Shown here in pieces: positions 6,244 through 13,825 of a stretch of DNA of 21,113 nucleotides. The number at the start of each line of letters is the position of its first letter. Within the stretch, counting starts at the first letter, position 1. Source of the DNA: a bacterium (lineage in GTDB: Bacteria; Ratteibacteria; UBA8468; B48-G9; JAFGKM01); the NCBI GenBank assembly GCA_029548585.1, contig JAKPNC010000202.1:1-21113 (forward strand). Direction: 5' to 3'. Below the pieces are notes generated by a model. It was not told the DNA's origin and made no database searches. It saw only the letters and a list, made by a program, of their open reading frames with translations. A program made the position numbers and the translations under genes.

Positions 6244-8193
6244 ATGGGATTGAGTGTAGCCGGAAAGATAATCAATGCGCATATTGCCGAAGGCCGGCCG
6301 GAAAAAGGAAGCGAGGTTGGGATAAGGATAGATCAAACCCTTACCCAGGATGCTACCGGGACCATGGCATACCTTCAGTTTGAATCCATGGGCATTGACA
6401 GGGTAAGGACGGAGCTTTCGGTAAGCTACGTGGATCATAATACCGTCCAGATAGGTTTTGAGAATAGCGACGACCATATCTACCTCAGGACGGTTGCGTC
6501 GAAGTACGGCATCATTTTCTCCAGGCCCGGAAACGGCATATGCCACCAGGTCCACCTGGAAAGGTTCGGGATCCCGGGCAAAACCCTGCTTGGTTCAGAT
6601 TCCCATACCCCCACGGGAGGCGGGCTTGCCATGCTTGCAATAGGCGCCGGGGGACTCGATGTTGCGATAGCCATGGCAGGAGGACTCTTTTACCTCACGT
6701 ATCCCGTGATAACAAGGATCAATCTTACGGGAAGTCTCCGGCCATGGTTGTCGGCCAAGGACATCATCCTGAAGGTGCTGGAGATATTCGATACGAAAGG
6801 CAACGTGGGAACGATTTTTGAATACGGGGGTCCCGGGCTGGAAAGACTTTCTGTGCCCGAAAGGGCCACCATTGCCAACATGGGGGCCGAATGCGGGGTG
6901 ACGACATCCGTATTCCCGAGCGACTCCCAGACACGACGCTTCCTGGCCGCCCAGGGCAGGGATAAGGATTGGGTTCCACTGACGGCCGACGCCGACGCCG
7001 TCTACGATAAAGAGGTTACGATAGATCTTGGCGGGCTTGAACCCCTCGCTTCGGTTCCCCATAACCCCGGGAACGTGAAGCGTGTGGCGGACATAGAGGG
7101 AATTCCCGTTGACCAGGTGTGCATAGGAAGCTGCACCAATTCGTCATACAAGGATTTGATGACAGTGGCGCACATCCTCAAAGGAAGGGTAGCCGCACCC
7201 GGTGTAAGTTTTGTCGTAGCCCCGGGGTCAAAGCAGGTTCTTGAAAACGTCCTGGAAAAAGGAGGGCTTGCAAATCTCATTTCTGCCGGGGCCAGGATAG
7301 CCGAAGCGGCATGCGGTTTCTGCATAGGCAACAGCCAGTCTCCCGGGTCGAAAGCAGTTTCCCTTCGGACCAGCAACAGGAATTTTCTCGGCCGTTCCGG
7401 GACCAGGGATGCGGATGTCTACCTGGTGAGCCCGGAGACTGCGGCGGCGGCAGTTTTAACCGGCAGAATAACCGAGCCTTCGAGGCTCGGGGAAATGGGG
7501 ATAAGCTACCCTGACGTGGAGATGCCCGATAAGTTAAAGATTGACGACGGGATGTTCATATTTCCGGGTAGCGCCGGGGAAGAGAGCCGGGTAATCAGGG
7601 GCCCCAACATAGCCGGCATTCCCGCCGGGAGCCCCCTGCCCGATATCCTCGAATGTACCGTTGCCATCAAGGTTGGGGATAAGGTTACTACTGACCACAT
7701 AATCCCCGCAGGCGCCAGGATGAAATACCGCTCCAACGTTCCCAGGTACTCGGAATTTCTGTTCGAGGTTGTTGACCCCGGTTTTTACCGGAGGGCTCTC
7801 GAAATAAAGGAAAAGGGAAGATTTTCAGCGATAGTGGCGGGAATCAGCTACGGCCAGGGTTCTTCGAGGGAGCATGCGGCCCTTTGCCCGATGTACGTTG
7901 GGGTTAAAGCTGTCATTTCAAAGTCGATTGAAAGGATACACCGGGATAACCTGGTGAATTTCGGCATCCTTCCTCTTTCTTTTGTTGACGAAAAAGATTA
8001 TGAGAGGATTAACCGGGACGACATGCTTGAAATAAAGGATTTCCGCGTGCCCCTCATGAAGGGCAGTTCCATCAAGGTCCGCAACCTCTCAAGCGGAGAG
8101 GAGATTGAAACCGAATGCAGGCTTTCTACAAGGCAGAAAGAGATCCTTCTGGCGGGAGGCGCCCTTGCCTTCATGCGCGGGAAAAGGGAGTGA
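6244..8193 (+). CDS. acn: aconitate hydratase
   Basis: This 649-aa monomeric aconitase has conserved segments in order: GSDSHTPTGGG, CIGSCTNSS (Cys297), ACGFCIGNSQSPG (Cys357 and Cys360), RTSNRNFLGRSG, and then the swivel domain with GDKVTTDHIIPAGA, GISYGQGSSREHAALCP and a C-terminal NFGILPLSF. The three cysteines are those that hold the [4Fe-4S] cluster in the family. It interconverts citrate and isocitrate. The length is shorter than AcnA (about 890 aa) and resembles the roughly 640-aa aconitases of anaerobic bacteria. ATG 6244 follows AAAGGAG. Together with icd it covers citrate to 2-oxoglutarate; no citrate synthase is in the window. A homoaconitase or isopropylmalate isomerase role is less likely given the icd neighbour. 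Confidence 0.92.
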   Translation: MGLSVAGKIINAHIAEGRPEKGSEVGIRIDQTLTQDATGTMAYLQFESMGIDRVRTELSVSYVDHNTVQIGFENSDDHIYLRTVASKYGIIFSRPGNGICHQVHLERFGIPGKTLLGSDSHTPTGGGLAMLAIGAGGLDVAIAMAGGLFYLTYPVITRINLTGSLRPWLSAKDIILKVLEIFDTKGNVGTIFEYGGPGLERLSVPERATIANMGAECGVTTSVFPSDSQTRRFLAAQGRDKDWVPLTADADAVYDKEVTIDLGGLEPLASVPHNPGNVKRVADIEGIPVDQVCIGSCTNSSYKDLMTVAHILKGRVAAPGVSFVVAPGSKQVLENVLEKGGLANLISAGARIAEAACGFCIGNSQSPGSKAVSLRTSNRNFLGRSGTRDADVYLVSPETAAAAVLTGRITEPSRLGEMGISYPDVEMPDKLKIDDGMFIFPGSAGEESRVIRGPNIAGIPAGSPLPDILECTVAIKVGDKVTTDHIIPAGARMKYRSNVPRYSEFLFEVVDPGFYRRALEIKEKGRFSAIVAGISYGQGSSREHAALCPMYVGVKAVISKSIERIHRDNLVNFGILPLSFVDEKDYERINRDDMLEIKDFRVPLMKGSSIKVRNLSSGEEIETECRLSTRQKEILLAGGALAFMRGKRE

Positions 8194-8239
8194 GTTCAGG
8201 GTGCCTGACCGGATGCCGGGAGCACAATTAGGGGGAGAC

Positions 8240-9094
8240 ATGGAATTTGCAAATCCGTTTGAAGCAGAAGGAAACTGGTACAGGGGAAACCTTCATATCC
8301 ATACAACTGAATCGGACGGTATCCACACTCCTGATCAGGCAGCCCGTTTGTACAGGGATAGGGGGTATGACTTCATCTGCATCTCGGACCACCACAGGGT
8401 AACAAGCGTGAAAAATAAGCCGGAAGATCTTCTTATCATACCCGGCGCAGAGATGGGAAGGGGACCGGTTCACGTCGTGGGAGTGGATGTCTCCGCTGGT
8501 TTTGACGCACAGGGGATGAAACTTCAGGAGGTTATAGACAGGATAAACGGGCAGAGGGGCATGGCCATTATTGCCCATCCATACTGGAGCGCGATAACTT
8601 CGGCCGAACTCGCAGGGGCGGAAGGCTACGCGGGATTCGAGATTTTCAATAACGTATGCAATAACATAAAGGGGAAGGGGTATTCCACGGTTCATTTTGA
8701 CGAAGTCCTGCAGTCAGGCAAAAGGATTCTTGGTTTTGCTTCGGACGACACCCATTGTGAAAAAGACCTCTTCGGGGGCTGCATCATGGTAAAGGCGAGA
8801 TCCCTGGAAAAGGAATGCATAATGGATTCCCTGAGGAAGGGATTGTTTTACTCTTCCACCGGGATGTCCATAAGCGGCCTGGAGGTGAAGGAAGGAAAAA
8901 TTACCATCTCATGCCAGGCTTCCGAGTCCGTCAATTTCGTAGGTTACGGCTTTATGGGAAACCTTGTATGTGCGGAGGCAGGGGCAACTCTTACCAGAGC
9001 TGAGTACCAGGTTAAGGGGACGGAAAAGTACCTGAGGATAGAGATAACGGGGAAGTCGGGCCTCAAGGCCTGGACCAACCCTATGTTTCTTTGA
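8240..9094 (+). CDS. PHP-domain metal-dependent phosphoesterase
   Basis: This is a 284-aa protein if started at ATG 8240, which follows GGGGGAG. The N-terminal 200 residues form a PHP domain: GNLHIHTTESDG (first His pair and Asp), ISDHH, IPGAEMG, IIAHPYW and GFASDDTH supply the His, Asp and Glu ligands of the usual multi-metal site. About 80 residues follow that look like a small beta-rich C-terminal domain, as seen in other stand-alone CehA/McbA-type PHP proteins. PHP proteins hydrolyse phosphoesters, for example histidinol phosphate or nucleotides, but this substrate is unknown. It starts 46 bases after the aconitase stop and is probably on the same transcript. Its 3' end overlaps the convergent TIM-barrel gene by 14 bases. 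Confidence 0.83.
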   Translation: MEFANPFEAEGNWYRGNLHIHTTESDGIHTPDQAARLYRDRGYDFICISDHHRVTSVKNKPEDLLIIPGAEMGRGPVHVVGVDVSAGFDAQGMKLQEVIDRINGQRGMAIIAHPYWSAITSAELAGAEGYAGFEIFNNVCNNIKGKGYSTVHFDEVLQSGKRILGFASDDTHCEKDLFGGCIMVKARSLEKECIMDSLRKGLFYSSTGMSISGLEVKEGKITISCQASESVNFVGYGFMGNLVCAEAGATLTRAEYQVKGTEKYLRIEITGKSGLKAWTNPMFL

Positions 9095-9923
9095 CGGATT
9101 CTTTCCAGATGCTTTTGAGGTATCCGCCGGAAAGTATTGCGGCTATTTCATGAGGCAGCGTTTTCATCCTGGCAGCTTCCGAACAGGGGGTTACCGGCCC
9201 TTCGTACCCCATGGCGTCAAGGGTTTCCAAAAAAAGCCGCAGGTTGATCCTGCCTGTTTCTCCCGGGAGCCTTCTTCCCGTGTCCGGGGCTGTCGCTTCA
9301 TCGCTTGCCTGAACGCAGACGATCTCCCGGGATTTGATATCCCCGATGTCGTCCATCCCCGCTCCTTCCCTGTGCCGGAGAAAGGTGTCAAGGACTATTC
9401 CCGCGTTTGGATCCCCGATTTCCCTGCAGATCTCCAGGATACGGGACTGCGTAAATCTGTAAGTATGGCTATATGGTTTTACGGAATTCTGTATATCTGG
9501 CGCCTTGATGCCTGCCATGCATCCGGAACCTGCAAGGACCACTAACAGGGTCGAGATTCTGTGGGGCAGAATGCCGGTGAAATCTTCCATGGATAGCCTG
9601 TCAGAGCCGGCAGGAAGTTCTATTATGGCCCTTGTTGCCGATATCTCGCAGGCTGCTGATATGAGGGGACCGGCTTCCATGATGGCTTTCTGAAAATCTT
9701 CCTGGGCGGCCGAAAGGTCTACGGGCAGTTCCCATGTCCCGGGGCGCATAGAGAAGGAGTCCAGCATCCCCCTGACATATCCGGCGCCATGGCGCATGCA
9801 GAGCCCTGCGACTTTTTCCATGTCCAGGTCTATTGACTCAAAACCGCCCAGCGAGGCAAGGCGCAGGGACTCCCTGAGGTCAACTCCGATTCCGAGGTTC
9901 TTTAGCGAAAGGTTTTTAAACAT
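9081..9923 (-). CDS. sugar phosphate isomerase/epimerase-like TIM-barrel protein (2 of 3)
   Basis: This 280-aa protein is a divergent member of the xylose isomerase-like TIM-barrel superfamily. Its N terminus reads NLGIGVDLRESLRLASLGGFESIDLDM, followed by AIIELPAG, GIVLDTFLRHREG and EIVCVQASDEA, and it ends with the barrel strand MGYEGPVTPCSEAAR. The LDTF plus the GRINLRLFLETLDAMGYEGP segment are characteristic of the superfamily. Some expected metal ligands are hard to place, so catalytic competence is uncertain. A purine-rich GAGAGGA precedes ATG 9923. It diverges from the radical SAM gene across a 62-base spacer, and its end overlaps the convergent PHP gene. Not closely similar to the other two TIM-barrel proteins here. 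Confidence 0.72.
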   Translation of the reverse strand: MFKNLSLKNLGIGVDLRESLRLASLGGFESIDLDMEKVAGLCMRHGAGYVRGMLDSFSMRPGTWELPVDLSAAQEDFQKAIMEAGPLISAACEISATRAIIELPAGSDRLSMEDFTGILPHRISTLLVVLAGSGCMAGIKAPDIQNSVKPYSHTYRFTQSRILEICREIGDPNAGIVLDTFLRHREGAGMDDIGDIKSREIVCVQASDEATAPDTGRRLPGETGRINLRLFLETLDAMGYEGPVTPCSEAARMKTLPHEIAAILSGGYLKSIWKESVKET

Positions 9924-9942
9924 TGAAATTTCCTCTCTTTCC

Positions 9943-9972
9943 GTTATAATCTATGTGGGATCTATTATAATA
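9943..9972. promoter_or_regulatory. AT-rich divergent promoter region
   Basis: The 62-base spacer between two divergent start codons contains perfect TATAAT hexamers on the plus strand at 9945-9950 and 9966-9971. On the minus strand TATAAT occurs at 9964-9969 and TATAAC at 9943-9948. No good -35 was found for any of them. The spacer must hold the start sites for both genes unless they are leaderless or transcribed from further away. Individual assignments are weak. Confidence 0.38.
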
Positions 9973-9985
9973 TAAAGGTCAGAAA

Positions 9986-10999
9986 ATGGAAAATACATTT
10001 CATATCCAGTGGCACGTGACAGATTTCTGCAACCTGAGGTGCAGGCATTGTTACCAGTCAGATTTCACCTCCGGGAGCCAGCTTCCTTTCGGTAAGCTTG
10101 AGAAGATTTTCGCGGGCATGACCGCTTTTGCAGACGGGGAGGGCCGGAAACTGGTGATTGACATTACCGGGGGAGAACCATTCCTGCATGAAAACTGGCA
10201 CGATATAATCTCCATGGTCAACCGGAGTCCCTCGGTTGCGGAATCGGGGATCATCTCCAACGGATTCTTCCTGGACTCTCCCTCCGTAAAACGTCTCGAG
10301 GCTCTTGAGAACTTCAGGATAAAGATTTCGGCAGAAGGCCTCGACAGGGAAAACTACGAGCATTTCAGGGGCAGGGCAACATTCGACAGGTTCAGGAAAT
10401 CTTGCGGACTTCTGAGGGATTCTTCTCTTGAAAAGGTCCTCATGTTTACCGTTTTTGAAGGCAGCCTTGCCAGGATCGGGGGACTCCTTGAGTTCATGGA
10501 TGAATACGGTTTCAGTAAAGCCATAATCGAAAGATTTATCCCGTGGGGCAGGGGTTCGGAGATCAGGGCCAGCGTTATTTCCCGGGGAGAATGGAAGGAG
10601 ATCCTCAGGTTCCTGGCCTCAAGATGCGGGCTGGACGACTGCCTCGGAGACATGATTCCTTACAGGGGGTTTATGGTTGAGAAGGCAGGTCCTTCATACG
10701 AACTCTTCGGCGCTCCCTGCATAATAGGCAGGGACGGGGTTGCCGTTATGCCTGACGGGACCGTTTTCCCCTGCAGGCGGTTTCCGATGCCCGTCGGAAA
10801 TCTTGCCCTGGAGTCCCTTGGGAAGATCCTGAAAGACTCTCCCGTTCTCAAAAGCCTCGCCGGAAGAAAATTTTTGAAAGGGAGATGTAAAACATGTATA
10901 ATAGATAACTGTTTTGGATGCAGGGCTCTTGCTTACAGCATTACCGGGGATTTCCTTCAGGAAGATCCCCGGTGCATATATGGAACGGAAAAGGGATAA
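9986..10999 (+). CDS. radical SAM/SPASM-domain protein of unknown substrate
   Basis: This is a 337-aa protein. The radical SAM cluster motif C-x3-C-x2-C is at Cys15, Cys19 and Cys22 within HVTDFCNLRCRHCYQ, and GGEP at 62-65 binds SAM. The C-terminal part contains C-x12-G-x4-C (APC...GTVFPC), then C301-x2-C304-x4-C309-x2-C312 and Cys330, a SPASM-like arrangement that would hold auxiliary [4Fe-4S] clusters. SPASM proteins modify peptides, proteins or small molecules such as sulfatases, PQQ precursor or heme intermediates. I see no candidate precursor peptide within 1 kb on either side. AAGG precedes ATG 9986. It begins a plus-strand run with pyruvoyl arginine decarboxylase (60 bases downstream) and agmatinase. 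Confidence 0.87.
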   Translation: MENTFHIQWHVTDFCNLRCRHCYQSDFTSGSQLPFGKLEKIFAGMTAFADGEGRKLVIDITGGEPFLHENWHDIISMVNRSPSVAESGIISNGFFLDSPSVKRLEALENFRIKISAEGLDRENYEHFRGRATFDRFRKSCGLLRDSSLEKVLMFTVFEGSLARIGGLLEFMDEYGFSKAIIERFIPWGRGSEIRASVISRGEWKEILRFLASRCGLDDCLGDMIPYRGFMVEKAGPSYELFGAPCIIGRDGVAVMPDGTVFPCRRFPMPVGNLALESLGKILKDSPVLKSLAGRKFLKGRCKTCIIDNCFGCRALAYSITGDFLQEDPRCIYGTEKG

Positions 11000-11012
11000 A
11001 TAACAAAAGATG

Positions 11013-11045
11013 CCTCCGGTTGCCTGCATAGAGGTAAACGGGAGG
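11013..11045 (+). promoter_or_regulatory. hairpin just upstream of the pdaD ribosome-binding site
   Basis: CCTCCGGTTGCCT (11013-11025) can pair with AGAGGTAAACGGGAGG (11030-11045) through 12 pairs with one mismatch and one bulged A. The right arm ends one base before the Shine-Dalgarno AAGGAG at 11047-11052. No T-run follows, so it is not a standard terminator. It may be an intercistronic processing or translational control structure. Confidence 0.35.
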
Positions 11046-11059
11046 AAAGGAGAAGAGAA

Positions 11060-11608
11060 ATGAACATGGTGCCCAGGAAGATGTTCCTGACCAAGGGCGT
11101 TGGAAAGCACAAGGAAAAGCTGACAAGTTTTGAGCTTGCCTTGAGAAATGCCGGGATAGCGCATTTCAACTTTGTTTCAATATCAAGCATTTTCCCGCCT
11201 AAATGCAAGCTGATTACCAAGAAGGAAGGTCTTTCTCTTCTTTCTCCCGGGCAAATAGTGTTCACCGTGCTGAGCAGGAACAGCACAAACGAGCCCCACA
11301 GGCTTATTACCGCTTCAGTGGGAGTGGCTATTCCCAAGGACAAAGAGCAGTACGGGTACCTGTCTGAGCATGAGGGTTTCGGGGAGACCGATGACAGGGC
11401 CGGGGATTACGCTGAAGACCTTGCCGCAACTATGCTTGCAACCATCATAGGCGTGGAGTTCGATCCGGATTCTTCTTACGATACGAAAAAGGAAGTCTGG
11501 AAGATGTCTGGCGAGATAGTGAAAACGACCAATATCACCCAGTCTGCAATAGGGGACAAGAACGGTCTTTGGACAACGGTTGTTTCGGCAGCGGTCTTTG
11601 TCATGTAA
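11060..11608 (+). CDS. pdaD: pyruvoyl-dependent arginine decarboxylase
   Basis: This 182-aa proenzyme matches the PvlArgDC family (M. jannaschii enzyme 165 aa). The self-cleavage site is seen in FNFVSISSIFPP: by homology the chain breaks between Ser42 and Ser43, and Ser43 becomes the pyruvoyl group of the larger subunit. GVAIPKDKEQYGYLSEHEG and GDYAEDLAATMLAT follow, as expected. It decarboxylates arginine to agmatine in the cytosol without PLP. AAGGAG (11047-11052) lies 7 bases before ATG 11060. The agmatinase gene follows after 28 bases, making the route to putrescine complete. It is related to pyruvoyl aspartate decarboxylase-like folds only distantly; the SSIFPP motif and neighbour support arginine. 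Confidence 0.93.
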   Translation: MNMVPRKMFLTKGVGKHKEKLTSFELALRNAGIAHFNFVSISSIFPPKCKLITKKEGLSLLSPGQIVFTVLSRNSTNEPHRLITASVGVAIPKDKEQYGYLSEHEGFGETDDRAGDYAEDLAATMLATIIGVEFDPDSSYDTKKEVWKMSGEIVKTTNITQSAIGDKNGLWTTVVSAAVFVM

Positions 11609-11636
11609 AATCGTTCATGTGCCCGGGAGGCTTCGT

Positions 11637-12530
11637 TTGAATAACGTTACCCACAATTTTCTCGGTATTCCGGATATCCCGTTAAGGGAGGCAAAGTTCC
11701 TGGTTCTGCCTGTTCCCTTCGAAGCGACAACCTCCTGCCTTCCGGGCACAAAAGAAGGACCGTCTGCTATTATTGCCGCCTCCAATTACGTTGAGCTGTA
11801 CGACGAGGAGCTTGACGCCGAGCCTTATCTTTCAGGGATCAGGACTCTTCCCCAGGAGCCGCCGGACTACAGCAGCCTTAAAAGGATGGTTTCCTCGATT
11901 CGCAAGACGGCATCCAGGTATGCAGGAAAAGGCAGGATAATAGCAGGACTGGGGGGAGAGCATACCGTTACCCTGGGGCTGGTGAAAGCGTGCAGGGAAA
12001 CCTGCCCGGGACTCAGAGTTGTATCCCTTGATGCCCATGCGGACCTCAGGGATTCATACCAAGGAACCGGTTACAGCCATGCCTGCGTTATGAGAAGAGT
12101 GGTGGAAACCGGAAGCAGGGTATATACGGCCGGGGTAAGGAGCATAAGCAGGGAAGAGAAGGAATTTTTGGATGGTTCCTCCGGCATGTCCACCGTTTTG
12201 CTTGCCTGCAAAATGGGAGACAACTGGGACGAATCTTTTGACAGGATGCTTCCTCCTGGAGATTATTACCTGTCGGTAGACGTGGATTTTCTTGATCCCT
12301 CGGTTATGCCTGAAACCGGCACCCCGGAACCGGGAGGATTTTTCTGGAACGATACCATGAGGTTTTTGAGGCGTTTCATAATGAGGCGGGACGTGAATAT
12401 TTCAGGCTTCGATGTGGTTGAACTCTCTCCGGTTAAGAGTGTCACTCCTTCTTCTTTTCTCGCCGCAAAGCTTGTCTACAGGATCATCGGGCTTCTTGCC
12501 GCCAAAAACGGTTATTTGAAACAGGATTAA
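11637..12530 (+). CDS. speB: agmatinase (ureohydrolase family)
   Basis: This is a 297-aa protein if started at TTG 11637, which has GGGAGG about 6 bases upstream. An in-frame ATG at 11580 would overlap pdaD by 29 bases and add 19 unconserved residues. Binuclear manganese ligands of the arginase/agmatinase family are all visible: GGEHTVTLG (His), DAHADLRD (Asp, His, Asp) and SVDVDFLDPS (two Asp), with ETGTPEPGG substrate loop and FDVVELSP at the end. It hydrolyses agmatine to putrescine and urea. Adjacency to pyruvoyl arginine decarboxylase supports agmatine over arginine or formiminoglutamate. Its stop overlaps the stop of the convergent TIM-barrel gene by 4 bases, so no terminator separates them. 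Confidence 0.9.
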   Translation: MNNVTHNFLGIPDIPLREAKFLVLPVPFEATTSCLPGTKEGPSAIIAASNYVELYDEELDAEPYLSGIRTLPQEPPDYSSLKRMVSSIRKTASRYAGKGRIIAGLGGEHTVTLGLVKACRETCPGLRVVSLDAHADLRDSYQGTGYSHACVMRRVVETGSRVYTAGVRSISREEKEFLDGSSGMSTVLLACKMGDNWDESFDRMLPPGDYYLSVDVDFLDPSVMPETGTPEPGGFFWNDTMRFLRRFIMRRDVNISGFDVVELSPVKSVTPSSFLAAKLVYRIIGLLAAKNGYLKQD

Positions 12531-13339
12531 CCAATTCCTTCTTCCGCCCCGATCCTTCTCAGGAAATCCCTTGCCATCCTGATGTCTTCAAGAGGATTCT
12601 CCCCGACTTCTCTTTCTATCGTGTAAAAACCGTCGTACCCTGTTTCCCTGAGGGCTTTCAGGTAGGCAGGGAAATCCACATGGCCCTGCCCAAGGGGTGT
12701 TTCCCTCCACTCTTTTCTGCCGTCGCGGTCCGGCAGCTTGATGCCGTCTTTTGCATGGGTATGTACGATGTAATCGGCCAGGGTGTACACGGCCTTGACG
12801 GGATTAACCCCCGCTACCATCACCAGGTTTGCAGGGTCGAAGTTGACCTTGAGGCCGGGATTGCCGATGGAATCGAGGAGTTTTTTGAGCAGTTCGGCCG
12901 TTTCCGGGCCGGTTTCCGTGGCCAGCACGACATTCCTGCTGACTGCATACGTGCCTACTTCCGGCAGGGAGCCGGCCATGAGCTTCCACTCCGGCGCGGA
13001 GGGATCTTCGGGCACCGTTCCTATATGGGTTGTGACTATCCCTACCCCAAGGTCCCGGGCAAGGTCTATTACCTCTTTTGTTCTTCCTATCCTCCATTCG
13101 AGGGTCTTGCTGTCAGTGAATCCAGGCCCTCCGAAATCGCCCACGAGGGCCGAGATGGTAAGTCCCAGGCCCCTTACGAAAGAGGCAAGATGTTCTCTGC
13201 CGGTATGGGAGAGGTTTGCGGGGTCGAGTTCTCCGCCCGTTGCATACGGCTGTATGCCTTCTATTTTCAGTTCGGCCGCCTTCCTGAAAGAGTCTTTTAC
13301 CGGCAGCCTGAAACAGTCAGGGATGACTCCTATCTTCAT
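12527..13339 (-). CDS. sugar phosphate isomerase/epimerase-like TIM-barrel protein (3 of 3)
   Basis: This 270-aa protein has the most canonical metal site of the three TIM-barrel proteins in the window: ATETGPE (Glu), VNFDPANL (Asp), YIVHTHAKD (His) and FYTIERE (Glu), with MKIGVIPDCFRL at the N terminus and GQGHVDFPAYLKAL before the last strand. These are the four ligands typical of sugar isomerases and epimerases in the xylose isomerase-like superfamily. The sugar is unknown. ATG 13339 has GGAGAAGAG just upstream, inside the 3' end of the ferredoxin gene. The 23-base overlap suggests translational coupling. Its 3' end overlaps the convergent agmatinase gene. Confidence 0.87.
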   Translation of the reverse strand: MKIGVIPDCFRLPVKDSFRKAAELKIEGIQPYATGGELDPANLSHTGREHLASFVRGLGLTISALVGDFGGPGFTDSKTLEWRIGRTKEVIDLARDLGVGIVTTHIGTVPEDPSAPEWKLMAGSLPEVGTYAVSRNVVLATETGPETAELLKKLLDSIGNPGLKVNFDPANLVMVAGVNPVKAVYTLADYIVHTHAKDGIKLPDRDGRKEWRETPLGQGHVDFPAYLKALRETGYDGFYTIEREVGENPLEDIRMARDFLRRIGAEEGIG

Positions 13340-13568
13340 CTCTCTTCTCCTTTTCGTCTCCTTCCTCCAGGTAGATCTCTATGGCCGCGTCCGGGCAGAG
13401 TGTGACGCACCTTTTGCATCCCGTGCACGAGGCGCTTCCGTCAGTTTCGATGTAGTGGTATCCCATCCTGTTGAATTCTTTTGAGGCTCTGAATACATGG
13501 CCGGGGCAGATGTCGACGCACAACTTGCAGGACTTGCATTTTTCCTTGTCTATTTTGATAGAGAACAT
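13317..13568 (-). CDS. 2x[4Fe-4S] ferredoxin
   Basis: This is an 83-aa protein with two complete C-x2-C-x2-C-x3-C-P motifs, Cys11/14/17/21 and Cys48/51/54/58, separated by a 26-residue linker. This matches ferredoxin domains such as the small subunit (KorD/VorD type) of 2-oxoacid:ferredoxin oxidoreductases. The final 20 residues are highly charged (EEGDEKEKRDEDRS) and overlap the start of the TIM-barrel gene. No other oxidoreductase subunit is adjacent, so it may act as a free electron carrier or serve an enzyme encoded elsewhere. AAGGAAG precedes ATG 13568 and a good promoter lies about 145 bases upstream. Confidence 0.92.
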   Translation of the reverse strand: MFSIKIDKEKCKSCKLCVDICPGHVFRASKEFNRMGYHYIETDGSASCTGCKRCVTLCPDAAIEIYLEEGDEKEKRDEDRSHP

Positions 13569-13711
13569 GTTCTTCCTTACGGGTTCTGTTGATTATTCAC
13601 GACCGGTTTGTTCCTTCCCCTGCTCTTTCACATCCCGGGCTTTTATATGAGTTATTTATTTGATGCATGGGGGAGAATATTCCCCTTCTCCTTTTTCAGG
13701 GCATCACACGT

Positions 13712-13742
13712 ATATTAAAGCACCAAGGTTGGCGGTTGTCAA
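13712..13742 (-). promoter_or_regulatory. probable sigma70-type promoter for the ferredoxin operon
   Basis: On the minus strand TTGACA (13737-13742) is followed by the run CTTTAATATA. The -10 is either TTTAAT (13714-13719, 17-base spacer) or TAATAT (13712-13717, 19-base spacer). The transcript would have a leader of about 135 bases before the ferredoxin start, in which I see no conserved element. The 257-base spacer 13569-13825 shows no gene, and no clear terminator for nadK either. Confidence 0.55.
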
Positions 13743-13825
13743 GTTTGAAATGGGCTGAAAGGGCTTTTAAACAGGCCGTCAAATGACTGGAACGCATAGG
13801 AGCCGGGGAAGATCATTGGCTTTCG

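Noticed and set aside
8105..8239. Longer start for the PHP protein inside the aconitase gene
   Set aside because: It would overlap aconitase by about 90 bases with an unrelated sequence; ATG 8240 has GGGGGAG and begins just before the PHP motif.
11580..11636. Upstream ATG start for agmatinase inside pdaD
   Set aside because: It adds 19 residues unlike the family and overlaps pdaD; TTG 11637 has a good ribosome-binding site.
12680..13484. Two overlapping plus-strand frames (241 and 233 codons) opposite the third TIM-barrel gene and the ferredoxin
   Set aside because: Both are antisense to genes with complete metal or cluster motifs; neither has a recognisable domain.
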